From: Anaerolineae bacterium
GTDB taxonomy: Bacteria > Chloroflexota > Anaerolineae > JAAYZQ01
Direction of reading: 5' to 3'
DNA length: 43,926 nucleotides
Assembly: GCA_023544525.1 (NCBI GenBank)
Contig: JAMJFU010000006.1
Location: 1 to 43,926, forward strand
The translations under genes and the position numbers were made by a program. The notes beneath the pieces are model-generated. The model did not search any database, was not told where the DNA came from, and worked only from the letters and a program-made list of their open reading frames with translations. This document shows positions 32,850 through 41,187 of the stretch, in pieces. Each line of letters opens with the position of its first letter. The first letter of the stretch is position 1.

Positions 32850-33614
32850 ATGAAGTTTCCTGACTTTCAACTGACCGACAAGATCGCCATCGTCACCGGG
32901 GCCAGCAAGGGCCTCGGCTACGGCGTGGCGCTGGCCATGGCGGACGCGGGCGCCCACGTGGTTGTGACCAGCCGCGATATCGAGCGCGCCCAGCCGGTGG
33001 CCACCGAGATCCAGGAAATGGGCCGGGAGTCCCTGCCGCTGGCACTTGAGGTCTGTTCCCTGGATAGCATTGAGGCCATGGTTGGTGCAGCGCTGGACCG
33101 TTTTGGCCGGATCGACATCCTGGTCAACAACGCTGGCATAAACATCCCTGAGCCAGCCCTGGAGGTCAGCGAGGAGCACTGGGATCGCCTCATGGACATC
33201 AACCTCAAAGGCCTGTTCTTCTGTTCCCAGAAGGTGGGTACGGTCATGGTTAGGCAGGGGCAGGGCAAGATCATCAACGTTGGATCGCAGATGGGTTTTG
33301 TCGGGGGCAAGCTGCGGGCAGCCTACTGTGCCAGCAAGGGCGGCGTGGTCCAGTTAACGAAGGTGCTGGCCATCGAGTGGGCCAAGCACGGCGTGAACGT
33401 CAATGGCGTGGCGCCAACTTTTCTGAGGACGCCGTTCACTGCGCACATGTTCGAGGACGCGACTTTCTATGACGAGGTCGTGGCCAACATTCCGCTGGGC
33501 CGCGTCGGCGAGGTGGAGGACGTTCTTGGGGCTGTCGTGTTCCTCGCATCGCCCGCATCCGATCTGATCACGGGCACAACCATGCTAGTGGATGGTGGGT
33601 GGACTGCCTGGTAG
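32850..33614 (+). CDS. SDR-family oxidoreductase (third copy)
   Basis: A 254-residue SDR: TGASKGLG (near 18-25), NNAG, INVGSQMGFVGGKLRAAYCASK with the Tyr/Lys pair, and a C-terminal VFLASPASDLITG ... DGGWTAW, almost the same as the SDR at 3347-4141. AGGGGGAG precedes the ATG at 32850. It follows the second cyclase gene and probably oxidises or reduces the same type of substrate as its paralogue. It converges on the VWA gene. Confidence 0.92.
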   Translation: MKFPDFQLTDKIAIVTGASKGLGYGVALAMADAGAHVVVTSRDIERAQPVATEIQEMGRESLPLALEVCSLDSIEAMVGAALDRFGRIDILVNNAGINIPEPALEVSEEHWDRLMDINLKGLFFCSQKVGTVMVRQGQGKIINVGSQMGFVGGKLRAAYCASKGGVVQLTKVLAIEWAKHGVNVNGVAPTFLRTPFTAHMFEDATFYDEVVANIPLGRVGEVEDVLGAVVFLASPASDLITGTTMLVDGGWTAW

Positions 33615-33707
33615 GCTGAGTCCGATCCGGTTGGCCAGCAAGATCTACAGCGTATCCTCGAAGAATCGATGGTTCTCTGGTAGCCTGGTCCGAGCCGTCC
33701 GGGGTTG

Positions 33708-35075
33708 TCAGGCGAGAGGCGCGCGCTTCAGGGTAGGCTTGCTCGTGCGGCTCGACGGGATCACGTCTTTGGCCGATTCAGCTTTGGCCACCTCAGGGGC
33801 ACACGCGCGCTGCTTCCGAACCGGTCGTAGCTCCGTGACGGCCGAGAGTACCTCCGCCAGTTGGTCAAGGCTGGCCAGATTGTGGACCGGCAGAAAATCA
33901 TCTATGCAAGGCATCACAGTGGCCATGCCACGCTGCACCGGGCGATAGTCGTCAGAGCCGAGAAGGGGATTGAGCCAGATCAGGCGGTAGGCGGAGCGTT
34001 GCAGGCGGTGGATCTCCCGGGCCAGAAGCTGCAAGTCGCCCCGGTCCCAGCCGTCGCTGATGACCAGCACCACGGCCCCTCCACCCAGCACCCGCCGCGT
34101 CCACTGGAAGTTGAAGGTCTTGAGGGCTTCTCCAATGCGCGTCCCACCCGACCAATCGTGGACCGTATCACTCACCTCGTCCAGCGATTCGTCCACATCC
34201 TTGTAGCGGAGGTAGCGGGTGATGCGTGTCAGCCGGGTACCAAAGACAAAGGCATCGACGTTGGTGTCCTTCAGGCCGTGGGTCAGCGCGTGGATGAAGT
34301 GCAGCAGCATGCGCGAATAGCGCTCCATGGAGCCGCTGATGTCGCACAGGACAACCAGCGAACGAGGCCGGTACACACGCCGGCGGAACGCCAGCCGGAT
34401 CGGCTCACCACCGTGGCGCAGGTTGTCCCGGAACATTCGTCGCAGGTGGAGGCTGCCCTTGTAGCTGGGGCGAACCCGGCGGGTGCGACGCTCGTCAAAT
34501 TGCCATTCCATGTTGGCGATGGCCTGTTTGGCCTCCTGGATCTCTTCCCAGGTCATCTCGCCAAAGTCCTTCGTGCGCGAAACCTCCTGCGCGCTGTAGA
34601 CCATCATGGGCACACTGCGCGTCTCTCCACCATCCTCGTCGACCTCGCCCGGCCTCGAATGACCCTTGTCCTCTATGTCGCCCGCATCGCCCTCGCCTGA
34701 CTCGCCATCGGCCGCCGACGGGAGCCGCAAGCGCTCTAGCTGCGACTCGACAGGTATCCCACTCTTCTCGTCCGGAATGTCCTTCAGCCGCCAGAGCAGG
34801 TTGAAGGCCTGGTCGAACACCAGAAAATCCTCACGACGGTTGACCAGGAGCGCCTTGCAGGTGTGGTAAAAATCGACGCGCTGGATGATGGGAACGTGCT
34901 CCAATGCCTCGACGAGGTCGAGGACCTGGCGGGTGCTTACGTCCATGCCCATGACACGCAGCAACTGCCCAAAGCGGAGCAGGTGGCCGAGCAGATAGCC
35001 CCCGCTCGTTTGCCCGGCCAGGTCTCCCTCGGGCACGGTGTGGGGCAGATTGTGGCAGTCAGGTGTTTCGGTCAT
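33708..35075 (-). CDS. VWA-domain protein, CoxE-like
   Basis: A 455-residue protein. The N-terminal part (1-115) is helical, an acidic low-complexity linker follows (about 120-155), and then a C-terminal VWA domain starts near residue 240 with the MIDAS motif DISGSM (245-250) and a second metal residue around SGGTRIGE. CoxE-type proteins with a MoxR ATPase insert or remodel the active site of CO dehydrogenase and related Mo hydroxylases. The gene overlaps the MoxR gene by 4 nt (ATGA). The Mo hydroxylase of region 1 is a candidate client, though it lies 25 kb away. Confidence 0.88.
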   Translation of the reverse strand: MTETPDCHNLPHTVPEGDLAGQTSGGYLLGHLLRFGQLLRVMGMDVSTRQVLDLVEALEHVPIIQRVDFYHTCKALLVNRREDFLVFDQAFNLLWRLKDIPDEKSGIPVESQLERLRLPSAADGESGEGDAGDIEDKGHSRPGEVDEDGGETRSVPMMVYSAQEVSRTKDFGEMTWEEIQEAKQAIANMEWQFDERRTRRVRPSYKGSLHLRRMFRDNLRHGGEPIRLAFRRRVYRPRSLVVLCDISGSMERYSRMLLHFIHALTHGLKDTNVDAFVFGTRLTRITRYLRYKDVDESLDEVSDTVHDWSGGTRIGEALKTFNFQWTRRVLGGGAVVLVISDGWDRGDLQLLAREIHRLQRSAYRLIWLNPLLGSDDYRPVQRGMATVMPCIDDFLPVHNLASLDQLAEVLSAVTELRPVRKQRACAPEVAKAESAKDVIPSSRTSKPTLKRAPLA

Positions 35076-36004
35076 CCTTGCAGCGCGCGTTCCATGGTCT
35101 TGTGCCGTGCATCGTCGAGCAGGCGTTGTGCGTGCCCCTTGCGAACCACCTCAAAGTCATCCTGGTATTTCAGCAGCAGCCCGAGGGTGTCCTCAACCAG
35201 CGGCAGATCCAATGCCTGGGCGTCGAGGGCAACCAGTGCCTGGGCCCAGTCGAGCGTCTCGGCGATCCCGGGCAGCTTGTAGAGGTCGAGCCGGCGCAGG
35301 TCCTGGACGAACTGCACAAGCTGATGGGCGATGTGCGCCGGCGCCTGCGGGACTTTGAGGGTGACAATGCGGTATTCCTTTTCCAGGGTCGGGAAGTCGA
35401 TCCAATGGTAGATGCAGCGCCGCTTGAGGGCATCATGGATCTCGCGCGTACGGTTGGAGGTGATGACCACCACCGGCGGTTTGGCCGCGCGGATGGTGCC
35501 AACCTCAGGGATGGTGATCTGAAAATCGCTCAGGAGCTCCAACAGGAAAGCCTCGAACTGCTCGTCGGCACGGTCCAGCTCGTCGATGAGAAGCACCGGC
35601 GCAATGCCGCGCTCCGTCTGCTCGATGGCCTGGAGGAGGGGCCGCTTGATGAGGTATTCGCTGCCGAAAAGGTCGCGCTCGACCTCATCGGTGATGTCGC
35701 AGCTCTGCGCTTCCAGCATGCGGATATGGAGGAGTTGCCGGGTGTAGTTCCACTCGTAGATGGTGCTGTTGACGTCCAAGCCTTCGTAGCACTGCAGCCG
35801 GATGAGGGGTGCCCCCAACACCTCGGAGAGGGTCTTGGCCACCTGCGTCTTGCCCACGCCCGCCTCGCCTTCCAGGAGAAGCGGTTTGCCCAGGCGCAAC
35901 GTCAAGAAGATGACCGTCGCCAGGACGCGGTCGGTCACGTAGGCGTGCTCAGAAAGTACGCTCTCTAGCTCATCGATGGTGGGAAAAGCCAAGTTCACAA
36001 TCAC
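35072..36004 (-). CDS. MoxR-family AAA+ ATPase, CoxD-like
   Basis: A 310-residue AAA+ chaperone. Walker A is GEAGVGKT near residue 51-58, Walker B is LLIDELDRAD near 119-128, with sensor 1 in VITSNRTREIHDAL; the MoxR C-terminal lid follows. It works with the overlapping VWA gene as an ATP-driven activator, as CoxD does with CoxE. The ATG at 36004 lies 109 nt downstream of the Tm-1-like gene 3 stop. A TATAAT-like box on the minus strand at 36067-36072 has no clear -35. Confidence 0.9.
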   Translation of the reverse strand: MIVNLAFPTIDELESVLSEHAYVTDRVLATVIFLTLRLGKPLLLEGEAGVGKTQVAKTLSEVLGAPLIRLQCYEGLDVNSTIYEWNYTRQLLHIRMLEAQSCDITDEVERDLFGSEYLIKRPLLQAIEQTERGIAPVLLIDELDRADEQFEAFLLELLSDFQITIPEVGTIRAAKPPVVVITSNRTREIHDALKRRCIYHWIDFPTLEKEYRIVTLKVPQAPAHIAHQLVQFVQDLRRLDLYKLPGIAETLDWAQALVALDAQALDLPLVEDTLGLLLKYQDDFEVVRKGHAQRLLDDARHKTMERALQG

Positions 36005-36113
36005 CTCTATCTATGCGGCAAGTCGACACCATACATCTGATTGACAGTTGTCTTACCAGGAACCCATTATACATTAACCTGCCGCGTCCGGCCAGTTCGG
36101 CGCTCGGTCCGGC

Positions 36114-37373
36114 TCAACCGTGCTGCTCCTGCATCGCGCCTGGACGACGTGGGCGCGGATCTGCCATGAACTCCCGAAGCTTTTCTACGATGGCATCGGC
36201 AAAAAGCGGATCGTTGATGTGCGCCTCGACCAGATGCAGCTCGATGGGCGGCGCCAGGGACCCCTCCAGGGCTTCGATCAGTGCTGCGTCCGCCTCCGGA
36301 TCGAAGAAGGCATGGCCAGGCCGGTCAGAAAAGCTGAAGCCGCCCAGAGGCACCAGGACGGCTGCCGGCCCACGGGCCTGGTTCAGGCGGCAGGCCATCA
36401 GCTTGCCGATCTCGGCCATTTCACGCCGGGCCGTCCGCACAAGGGTGATGTTGGGGTTGTGGACGATCAGGGAACGGCTCCGTTGTTCCGCGCTCAGCGA
36501 GTTCAGCGGGCCGAGGACGATATAGTCGGTCCCGCCCGGCGCGACGACCTGGGGAATCCCCTGCCGGCCGGCCGCTGTGAGCCGCTCGGGCCCCGCATCG
36601 AACAGGCCCCCGCAGACGTGACCGGTCAATTCTTGGGTGCTGATGTCCAACACACCCTGTATCAGCCCCTGGTCGATGAGCCGTTCCATCGAGCGCCCGC
36701 CGGTCCCGTTGGGATGGAAAGCGACCAACTCGTAGCCCGCCGCATCGAACAGGTCTTTGGCCCGCAGGATGCAAGCTGTGGTCAAACCCAGCATGGTGGC
36801 CCCCAGGACCATCCGGCCGCTCCCCTCGACCTGCTCGCTGGCCTCGGCCATGGCCACCACGGCAGCCGCTGCATTGGCAAATATCTTGCGGGTGATGGCG
36901 TTCACGCCCAGGATGTCGGCCACCGAGTGCATCAGGGTCACATCGCTGGTACCAACATAGGGCTCGAACACGTTCTGACCGCTGGCCATGGTCGAAACCA
37001 TCACCTTGGGCACGCCGATGGGCAGGGCTTGCATGGCCGCCGTGCCGATGGCCGTGCCCTGGCCCCCGCCGACCGCCAACACACCACCCAACTTGCCCTC
37101 GGCGTAGAGGCGCACGACGATGGCCCGGGTTCCGTCGATCATGGTCTGGATGGCCAGACCCTTGTCGCCCGCCGCGACCAGGGCGGCCAGTTCGCCGCCG
37201 CCGGCTCGGGCAACCTGTTCCTGGGTGAAGTCGGCCTCGACGGCTGGCTTGCCCAGGACGCCGGGGTCGATGATCCGCACCTTGGCTCCTCGGGATCGGA
37301 CCTGATCCCGCAGGTAGGCCACTTCGAGGCCCTTGGTGTCCAGGGTCCCGATGATGGCGATTGGTTTGGTCAT
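36114..37373 (-). CDS. Tm-1-like ATP-binding (UPF0261) protein 3
   Basis: A 419-residue UPF0261 protein: IAIIGTLDTKGLEVAYLRDQ, IDPGVLGKPA, VGGGQGTAIGTAAMQALPIG, STMASGQNVFEPYVGTSDV and FHPNGTGGRSMERLIDQGL. It is the third copy and the only one not coupled to a UroD gene; instead it heads an operon with the MoxR and VWA genes. CTAGGAG precedes the ATG at 37373. The family's function is unknown; co-transcription with a MoxR/VWA activator pair is the most informative clue here. Confidence 0.9.
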   Translation of the reverse strand: MTKPIAIIGTLDTKGLEVAYLRDQVRSRGAKVRIIDPGVLGKPAVEADFTQEQVARAGGGELAALVAAGDKGLAIQTMIDGTRAIVVRLYAEGKLGGVLAVGGGQGTAIGTAAMQALPIGVPKVMVSTMASGQNVFEPYVGTSDVTLMHSVADILGVNAITRKIFANAAAAVVAMAEASEQVEGSGRMVLGATMLGLTTACILRAKDLFDAAGYELVAFHPNGTGGRSMERLIDQGLIQGVLDISTQELTGHVCGGLFDAGPERLTAAGRQGIPQVVAPGGTDYIVLGPLNSLSAEQRSRSLIVHNPNITLVRTARREMAEIGKLMACRLNQARGPAAVLVPLGGFSFSDRPGHAFFDPEADAALIEALEGSLAPPIELHLVEAHINDPLFADAIVEKLREFMADPRPRRPGAMQEQHG

Positions 37374-38436
37374 CAGCAACTCCTAGGGAAGCAGTCGCCG
37401 GCCCGAATCAGCGGTGGATGAACATCGCTACCAAAGGGCCCAGCCACACACTGGGTGAGCTCACGTGCAGAGCAGGGCCGCGAGCATAAGGCCTTTCAAG
37501 AGGGTCATCTCATGTTCGACCACCGCAGCCCCATGCAGTGACCCCGGGATCCTCCCATCCTCAGTCATCTTAGGACAAAGGCGCTTCATTGTCAAGAAGA
37601 CGAGTTGCCTCAACTGACCACACGTTCCGAAGAGCAGCTGCACCTTGTCGCGTGATGTATATGGGGATCATCCGGTTCTGCTGGAGGGAACGCTTGATGA
37701 TCTGTGACGGTGGACCAGGATTCCTCGAGGCAGCTCGATCCGGTTATTTCTGAGGAGGGTCCACGGAGTTCGGGCCCGCTGTCGTTTGAGGGCTGGTGCG
37801 GATAGCTGCCACCTCCCCCGGCTTTCGGTGGGCCCTATCGCGCACCCCGGTGCGGACGAACTGGTGCAGCCAGGTGGCACCTAAGTCAGCGCGATCTTGG
37901 CAGTCTGGCTCGGAACTGCACGAGACCGCCGACAATCGGTGTTGTTGACGTTCGGCCTAAGGTTGCACGAAATCACCGATAACCAGGTTTACCTCCGGTA
38001 TGCTCCACTAACAAGGCTTGCGCTGGGCCCGGTCAGCGAGGCCTTGCATAAAGGTTTGCCGTGTGGTGATTAACCAGAGGTTCGTACTTGGCGAGGCTGC
38101 ATCGCCAGCAGGGTTCGGCCCGGCTGTTGAGATGCTGGTTTGGAATCGGGGGCAATCACAGACGGGGCAGTGCGATGGGACGGTGGTCCAGGTTCCCGGC
38201 CAGGTGGATTCGTCGCGGCCCGGGGACGCTGGCCGCCATTGGCCATGTAGGCCTGGACGAGGGGAGTTGCAGCAAAGGGGCGCTTTTGTTGTCGCGTGCC
38301 ACCGCAGCAGGTACGGATGCCATCACGACGCACGCGGCGGACTGTGCCATTTTGGGAGACAAGATAGCGGATCGGGCCGACGTTGACTTTGGCGTTGGGC
38401 ATAGGGAGCCGTCATGTTTGAGCTAGATTACAGGGA
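37374..38436. other. Unannotated 1.06-kb region with no convincing gene
   Basis: Apart from the promoter at 37567-37595 and the 190-nt leader of the Tm-1-like gene 3, I recognise no protein family in any frame. Open frames exist (38018-38386 and 38088-38426 on +, 38070-38402 on -) but they overlap one another, lack good ribosome sites and show no motif. A diverged 21-bp direct repeat lies at 37915-37935 and 37962-37982. It may be relics of a mobile element or decayed genes. Confidence 0.5.
37567..37595 (-). promoter_or_regulatory. Promoter of the Tm-1 3 / MoxR / VWA operon
   Basis: On the minus strand TTGACA (37595-37590), 17-nt spacer, TAAGAT (37572-37567). It gives a leader of about 190 nt to the ATG at 37373. 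There is no ATCGAT operator, so this unit is not obviously part of the GntR/FCD regulon. Confidence 0.75.
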
Positions 38437-38641
38437 TTATGCCTCAGTTAGGTCGCCGCCCAGCGCGACGTCGGCTGCGTCTTGGGCGAGATCTCGGAGA
38501 AGGTCGAGGATGTGCTGCTTCTGTCTCTCTGTCATAGCCGTCGACTTGAGGGTCGGGGTCGTAGAGCTGATCTTCCAGGGAGTTGCAGTAACGCTCGACA
38601 AGTTCCTGCAATCGAGCGTCCAAATCAGATATGGCGCTCAT
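38437..38641 (-). pseudogene. Small protein of unknown function, apparently frameshifted
   Basis: From the ATG at 38641 the frame reads MSAISDLDARLQELVERYCN and continues to DGYD. It then turns into an Arg/Pro-rich tail typical of a wrong frame. In the next frame an ATG at 38535 gives MTERQKQHILDLLRDLAQDA ending at 38437 (TAA). Joined, the two halves make a natural-looking helical protein of about 68 residues, so a one-base frameshift near 38530 is likely; two overlapping mini-genes are the alternative. The start overlaps a TGA of a preceding short frame (MASDASRAMHLQRNWRPAS) on the same strand (ATGA), itself apparently frame-broken between 38641 and 38858. Confidence 0.5.
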
Positions 38642-38858
38642 GATTCGTGGTTCCTTTCGAGTGGCCTCTGGCAGGGCACCAGCCAGCGTGCTCCTGGGTC
38701 GCGGCTTGCGGGCCGCCAGTTTCGTTGCAGGTGCATGGCACGGCTCGCGTCGCTGGCCATTTGGAGGGCTTGGTCAGGGAGTTATCTGGCATGGCGAACA
38801 GTAGCTTCCAGACCCGCGCCCGCCATTCAGGCAGGGACAGGTCGTTGCCCTCTATCTC

Positions 38859-39230
38859 CTAAGGTTGGCGGCGCAGAGTCAGGGTGTCGGCGGCACAACC
38901 GACGACGGCCAGAGCTTCGGCAAACTCGGTGGCTGTGTGGGTGGCACGGTGGTTGTCGCGGGCCCGATAGGTCAGATAGGCCGCCGCATCCGGCTGAGCC
39001 AGGGCCTCGCGCAGGACCGAGATGGTGTGCGTCTGGTCCCAGTCTTTGAAGTCACTGGCTCGGTCGTAGACCGGATCGAGGGCCTCACGGGTACGGCGTA
39101 CTAGCAATGGACCCCTGCTTTCCAGAGCGCTGAGCTCGAACAGCAGGCCGAGGGTGTCGCCTGCGTTGCCGGCCAGGGCGAAAGACCTGACGAAACGGGG
39201 CTCGTTGGGGATCTGCAATTCTTTCCTCAT
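38859..39230 (-). CDS. Hypothetical protein
   Basis: A 123-residue protein, MRKELQIPNEPRFVRSFALA start, rich in Ala, Arg and Asp, probably all-helical, with no signal peptide or membrane segment and no family I recognise. AAAGGGG lies 8 nt before the ATG at 39230, and the frame is consistent with coding composition. It is the first of a short row of minus-strand small frames (38437-39230), of which the following ones appear decayed. It lies at the border between the GC-rich part of the window and the lower-GC island. Confidence 0.6.
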   Translation of the reverse strand: MRKELQIPNEPRFVRSFALAGNAGDTLGLLFELSALESRGPLLVRRTREALDPVYDRASDFKDWDQTHTISVLREALAQPDAAAYLTYRARDNHRATHTATEFAEALAVVGCAADTLTLRRQP

Positions 39231-39391
39231 ATTAGCTACCCCTTTCTCTTCATTACAGTCGATTCGAGGGAAACCTCGGACCCTGCGCCCCGGCGCGGTA
39301 GCGCCAGTCGCGCCTGAATTGGAGAATAGGAAAAAGAGCTGCGACGTCTCAGAGTTAAAATGGCCTGCTCTCGCAATATGGCATGATTGAC

Positions 39392-39420
39392 TTGACAAAA
39401 TAGACGTATACGTTTATAAT
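39392..39420 (+). promoter_or_regulatory. Consensus promoter with internal palindrome, start of the low-GC island
   Basis: TTGACA (39392-39397), 17-nt spacer, TATAAT (39415-39420): a perfect housekeeping promoter. The spacer contains the palindrome ACGTATACGT (39404-39413), a plausible operator for the HTH protein encoded at 39668-41167. The predicted transcription start (about 39427) is only a couple of bases from the ATG at 39429, so the first gene may be leaderless. Confidence 0.85.
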
Positions 39421-39428
39421 GGGGTAAC

Positions 39429-39662
39429 ATGCGCGTACTAGATAATGGATCCTATATCGTTTACGTTTATTCAGAAATAGGCCAGCCGCATCATTTACCA
39501 CATTGTCACGTGCACTGGGCCAAAGGAGACACCGTTGTGGCTTTGCCAACACTAGCCGTCCTGGCAGGACAACCTCTTCCAAGGGCTGGGAGACAATTCT
39601 TGCTTGAGGGGGTTGAGGAGATTTGTGCTTGTTGGGACAGGCTAAACTCTGAGGTGAATTAG
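39429..39662 (+). CDS. DUF4160-family small protein
   Basis: A 77-residue protein with the DUF4160 signature HHLPHCHVHWAKG and the later ALPTLAVLAGQPLP. DUF4160 proteins are usually encoded next to DUF2442 proteins, and such pairs have been predicted as toxin-antitoxin-like modules. Here the next gene begins with a DUF2442-like domain, 5 nt after this stop, which supports the call. GGGGTAAC directly before the ATG is a weak ribosome site, fitting a leaderless or near-leaderless message. The molecular function is not known. Confidence 0.82.
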   Translation: MRVLDNGSYIVYVYSEIGQPHHLPHCHVHWAKGDTVVALPTLAVLAGQPLPRAGRQFLLEGVEEICACWDRLNSEVN

Positions 39663-39667
39663 CAAAT

Positions 39668-41167
39668 ATGAATAACAAATGGGACGCACCGACATATCAG
39701 CGAATAGCATCTGTGGAGAACATGGGTAGAAACCTTGAGGTTGTGTTTGAAGATGGCACGACTGTGGCTTTGGATGCAAGACAGGTGCTGCCACCAGATG
39801 TGCGCGGCCCTGCCTGGGAATCTCTCTATTTCAATGCCTTTGAGATTGTAGTCCCAACTGCTTCCGGTGAGATTGAGATTCCATGGTCGACGATAAGGCT
39901 GTTGACCGATCAGGAGTTCGCAGCATATTGGACACACGCTGCTGAAGATCAAGCCAAGAAAATAGGTAGGCAACTCAGAAAGCTTCGAAAGAGCAGGAAC
40001 CTTACGAGCAAGGAAGTGGCCATACGCGCAGGGATCACACCCCAAAGTCTTTCCAGGATTGAACTCGGTCATCACGATGTCGTTTTCACAACTCTCAGGA
40101 AGATTCTTGCAGCAATGGGCTGCACATTGAGGGATCTATCTGAAGCAGAGCCAATTCCTTCGTCTCTGGCAGGGTTTCTGAAGCGGGTGGAATCTATAGG
40201 GCTCAAGAGAGAATGGGTAATGGATCGATTACTTCCTGGAAGTCTTCTCGAGTCGCTAGACACGGCGGAGGCGGATTCTTTTGGAGGGTTGCTGTACTCG
40301 GCAGCTACTCATGTTTCACGAGTGTTTGGCTGGTCACCAGATGCCTTGCTAGGTTCCGATCCTTTGGAGCTCAATCGTGCGATGGCTCGTGCAGCAAGAT
40401 TCAAAGTCCAGAAGCGTGCCCAGGAAGTCCAGACTACCGCATATGCGGTTTATGCACACTATCTAGCTCTTCTAGCTCTTCAAGCGACTGCACACATTGA
40501 ACCACGTAGATTGCCTAGCAACCCGAGTGAGATCCGGCAAGCAATTGCTGACAGGTATGGGCCTCTGACCCTTGAAAGTCTGTTATCCTATGTCTGGGAT
40601 CTCGGAATACCCGTCATTCCTCTTCATGATTCAGGCGCTTTTCATGGTGCTTGCTGGAGAGTATCAGGGAGAAGTGTTATTGTACTAAAACAGGTTACTC
40701 CTTACCAGTCTCGTTGGTCATTTGACCTAGCCCATGAGTTGGGTCACGTTGTTCAACATCTTTCCGAAGAGCAGGAAGGTGTCATTGAGACTGTTGAGAT
40801 ATCACCGTTTGAGGATGACTCTGATGAGGAGTGGGAAGCGAGCGAATTCGCATCTGATTTGCTGCTTTTCGGCCGTGCAGAAGAACTGGCCGAAATGAGC
40901 GTAGAGTTTGCACGGAACGAAGTCAGGTATCTAAAATCTGCCGTGCTCAGAGTAGCTGCTGCGGAACATGTCCCAGTTGATGTGCTATCCAACTACCTAG
41001 CTTTCAGGCTCTCTAGGCAAAACATCAATTGGTGGGGGGCCGCGAATAACCTACAGATCAAGGAGCCTTCCCCCCTCGAAATAGCAAGACAGGTTTTCCT
41101 AGCTCGTGTGGACTTGGAGTCTTTGACTCTAGAGGATCGAGAATTGATGGTTCGAGCGTTGAAGTAA
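39668..41167 (+). CDS. DUF2442 + XRE-type HTH + ImmA/IrrE metallopeptidase fusion protein
   Basis: A 499-residue three-part protein. Residues 10-88 resemble DUF2442 (NLEVVFEDGTTVALDARQVL, IPWSTIRLL). Residues 97-155 are an XRE helix-turn-helix (RQLRKLRKSRNLTSKEVAIR, then AGITPQSLSRIE). The C-terminal part carries the ImmA/IrrE zinc protease motif HELGH (356-360) after WSFDLA. HTH-ImmA fusions typically cleave or control a repressor or antitoxin; the extra DUF2442 head ties it to the adjacent DUF4160 protein. GAGGTGAATTAG precedes the ATG. Composition is clearly AT-richer than the catabolic genes (frequent AGA/AGG Arg codons), suggesting acquisition by transfer. It probably represses the 39392 promoter. 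Confidence 0.88.
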   Translation: MNNKWDAPTYQRIASVENMGRNLEVVFEDGTTVALDARQVLPPDVRGPAWESLYFNAFEIVVPTASGEIEIPWSTIRLLTDQEFAAYWTHAAEDQAKKIGRQLRKLRKSRNLTSKEVAIRAGITPQSLSRIELGHHDVVFTTLRKILAAMGCTLRDLSEAEPIPSSLAGFLKRVESIGLKREWVMDRLLPGSLLESLDTAEADSFGGLLYSAATHVSRVFGWSPDALLGSDPLELNRAMARAARFKVQKRAQEVQTTAYAVYAHYLALLALQATAHIEPRRLPSNPSEIRQAIADRYGPLTLESLLSYVWDLGIPVIPLHDSGAFHGACWRVSGRSVIVLKQVTPYQSRWSFDLAHELGHVVQHLSEEQEGVIETVEISPFEDDSDEEWEASEFASDLLLFGRAEELAEMSVEFARNEVRYLKSAVLRVAAAEHVPVDVLSNYLAFRLSRQNINWWGAANNLQIKEPSPLEIARQVFLARVDLESLTLEDRELMVRALK

Positions 41168-41187
41168 ATTAGAATGGAGCGGACAAG

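Noticed and set aside
36040-36095. TTGACA and TATAAT-like boxes on both strands upstream of the MoxR gene
   Set aside because: Spacings do not fit (19 nt on plus with no gene downstream; no -35 partner on minus), so no promoter is claimed.
38018-38426. Candidate genes of 112-122 codons on the plus strand
   Set aside because: Overlapping frames on both strands, no ribosome site, no recognisable motif; coding could not be supported.
37374-39428. tRNA gene as an integration site next to the island
   Set aside because: No T-arm signature or cloverleaf-compatible sequence was seen.
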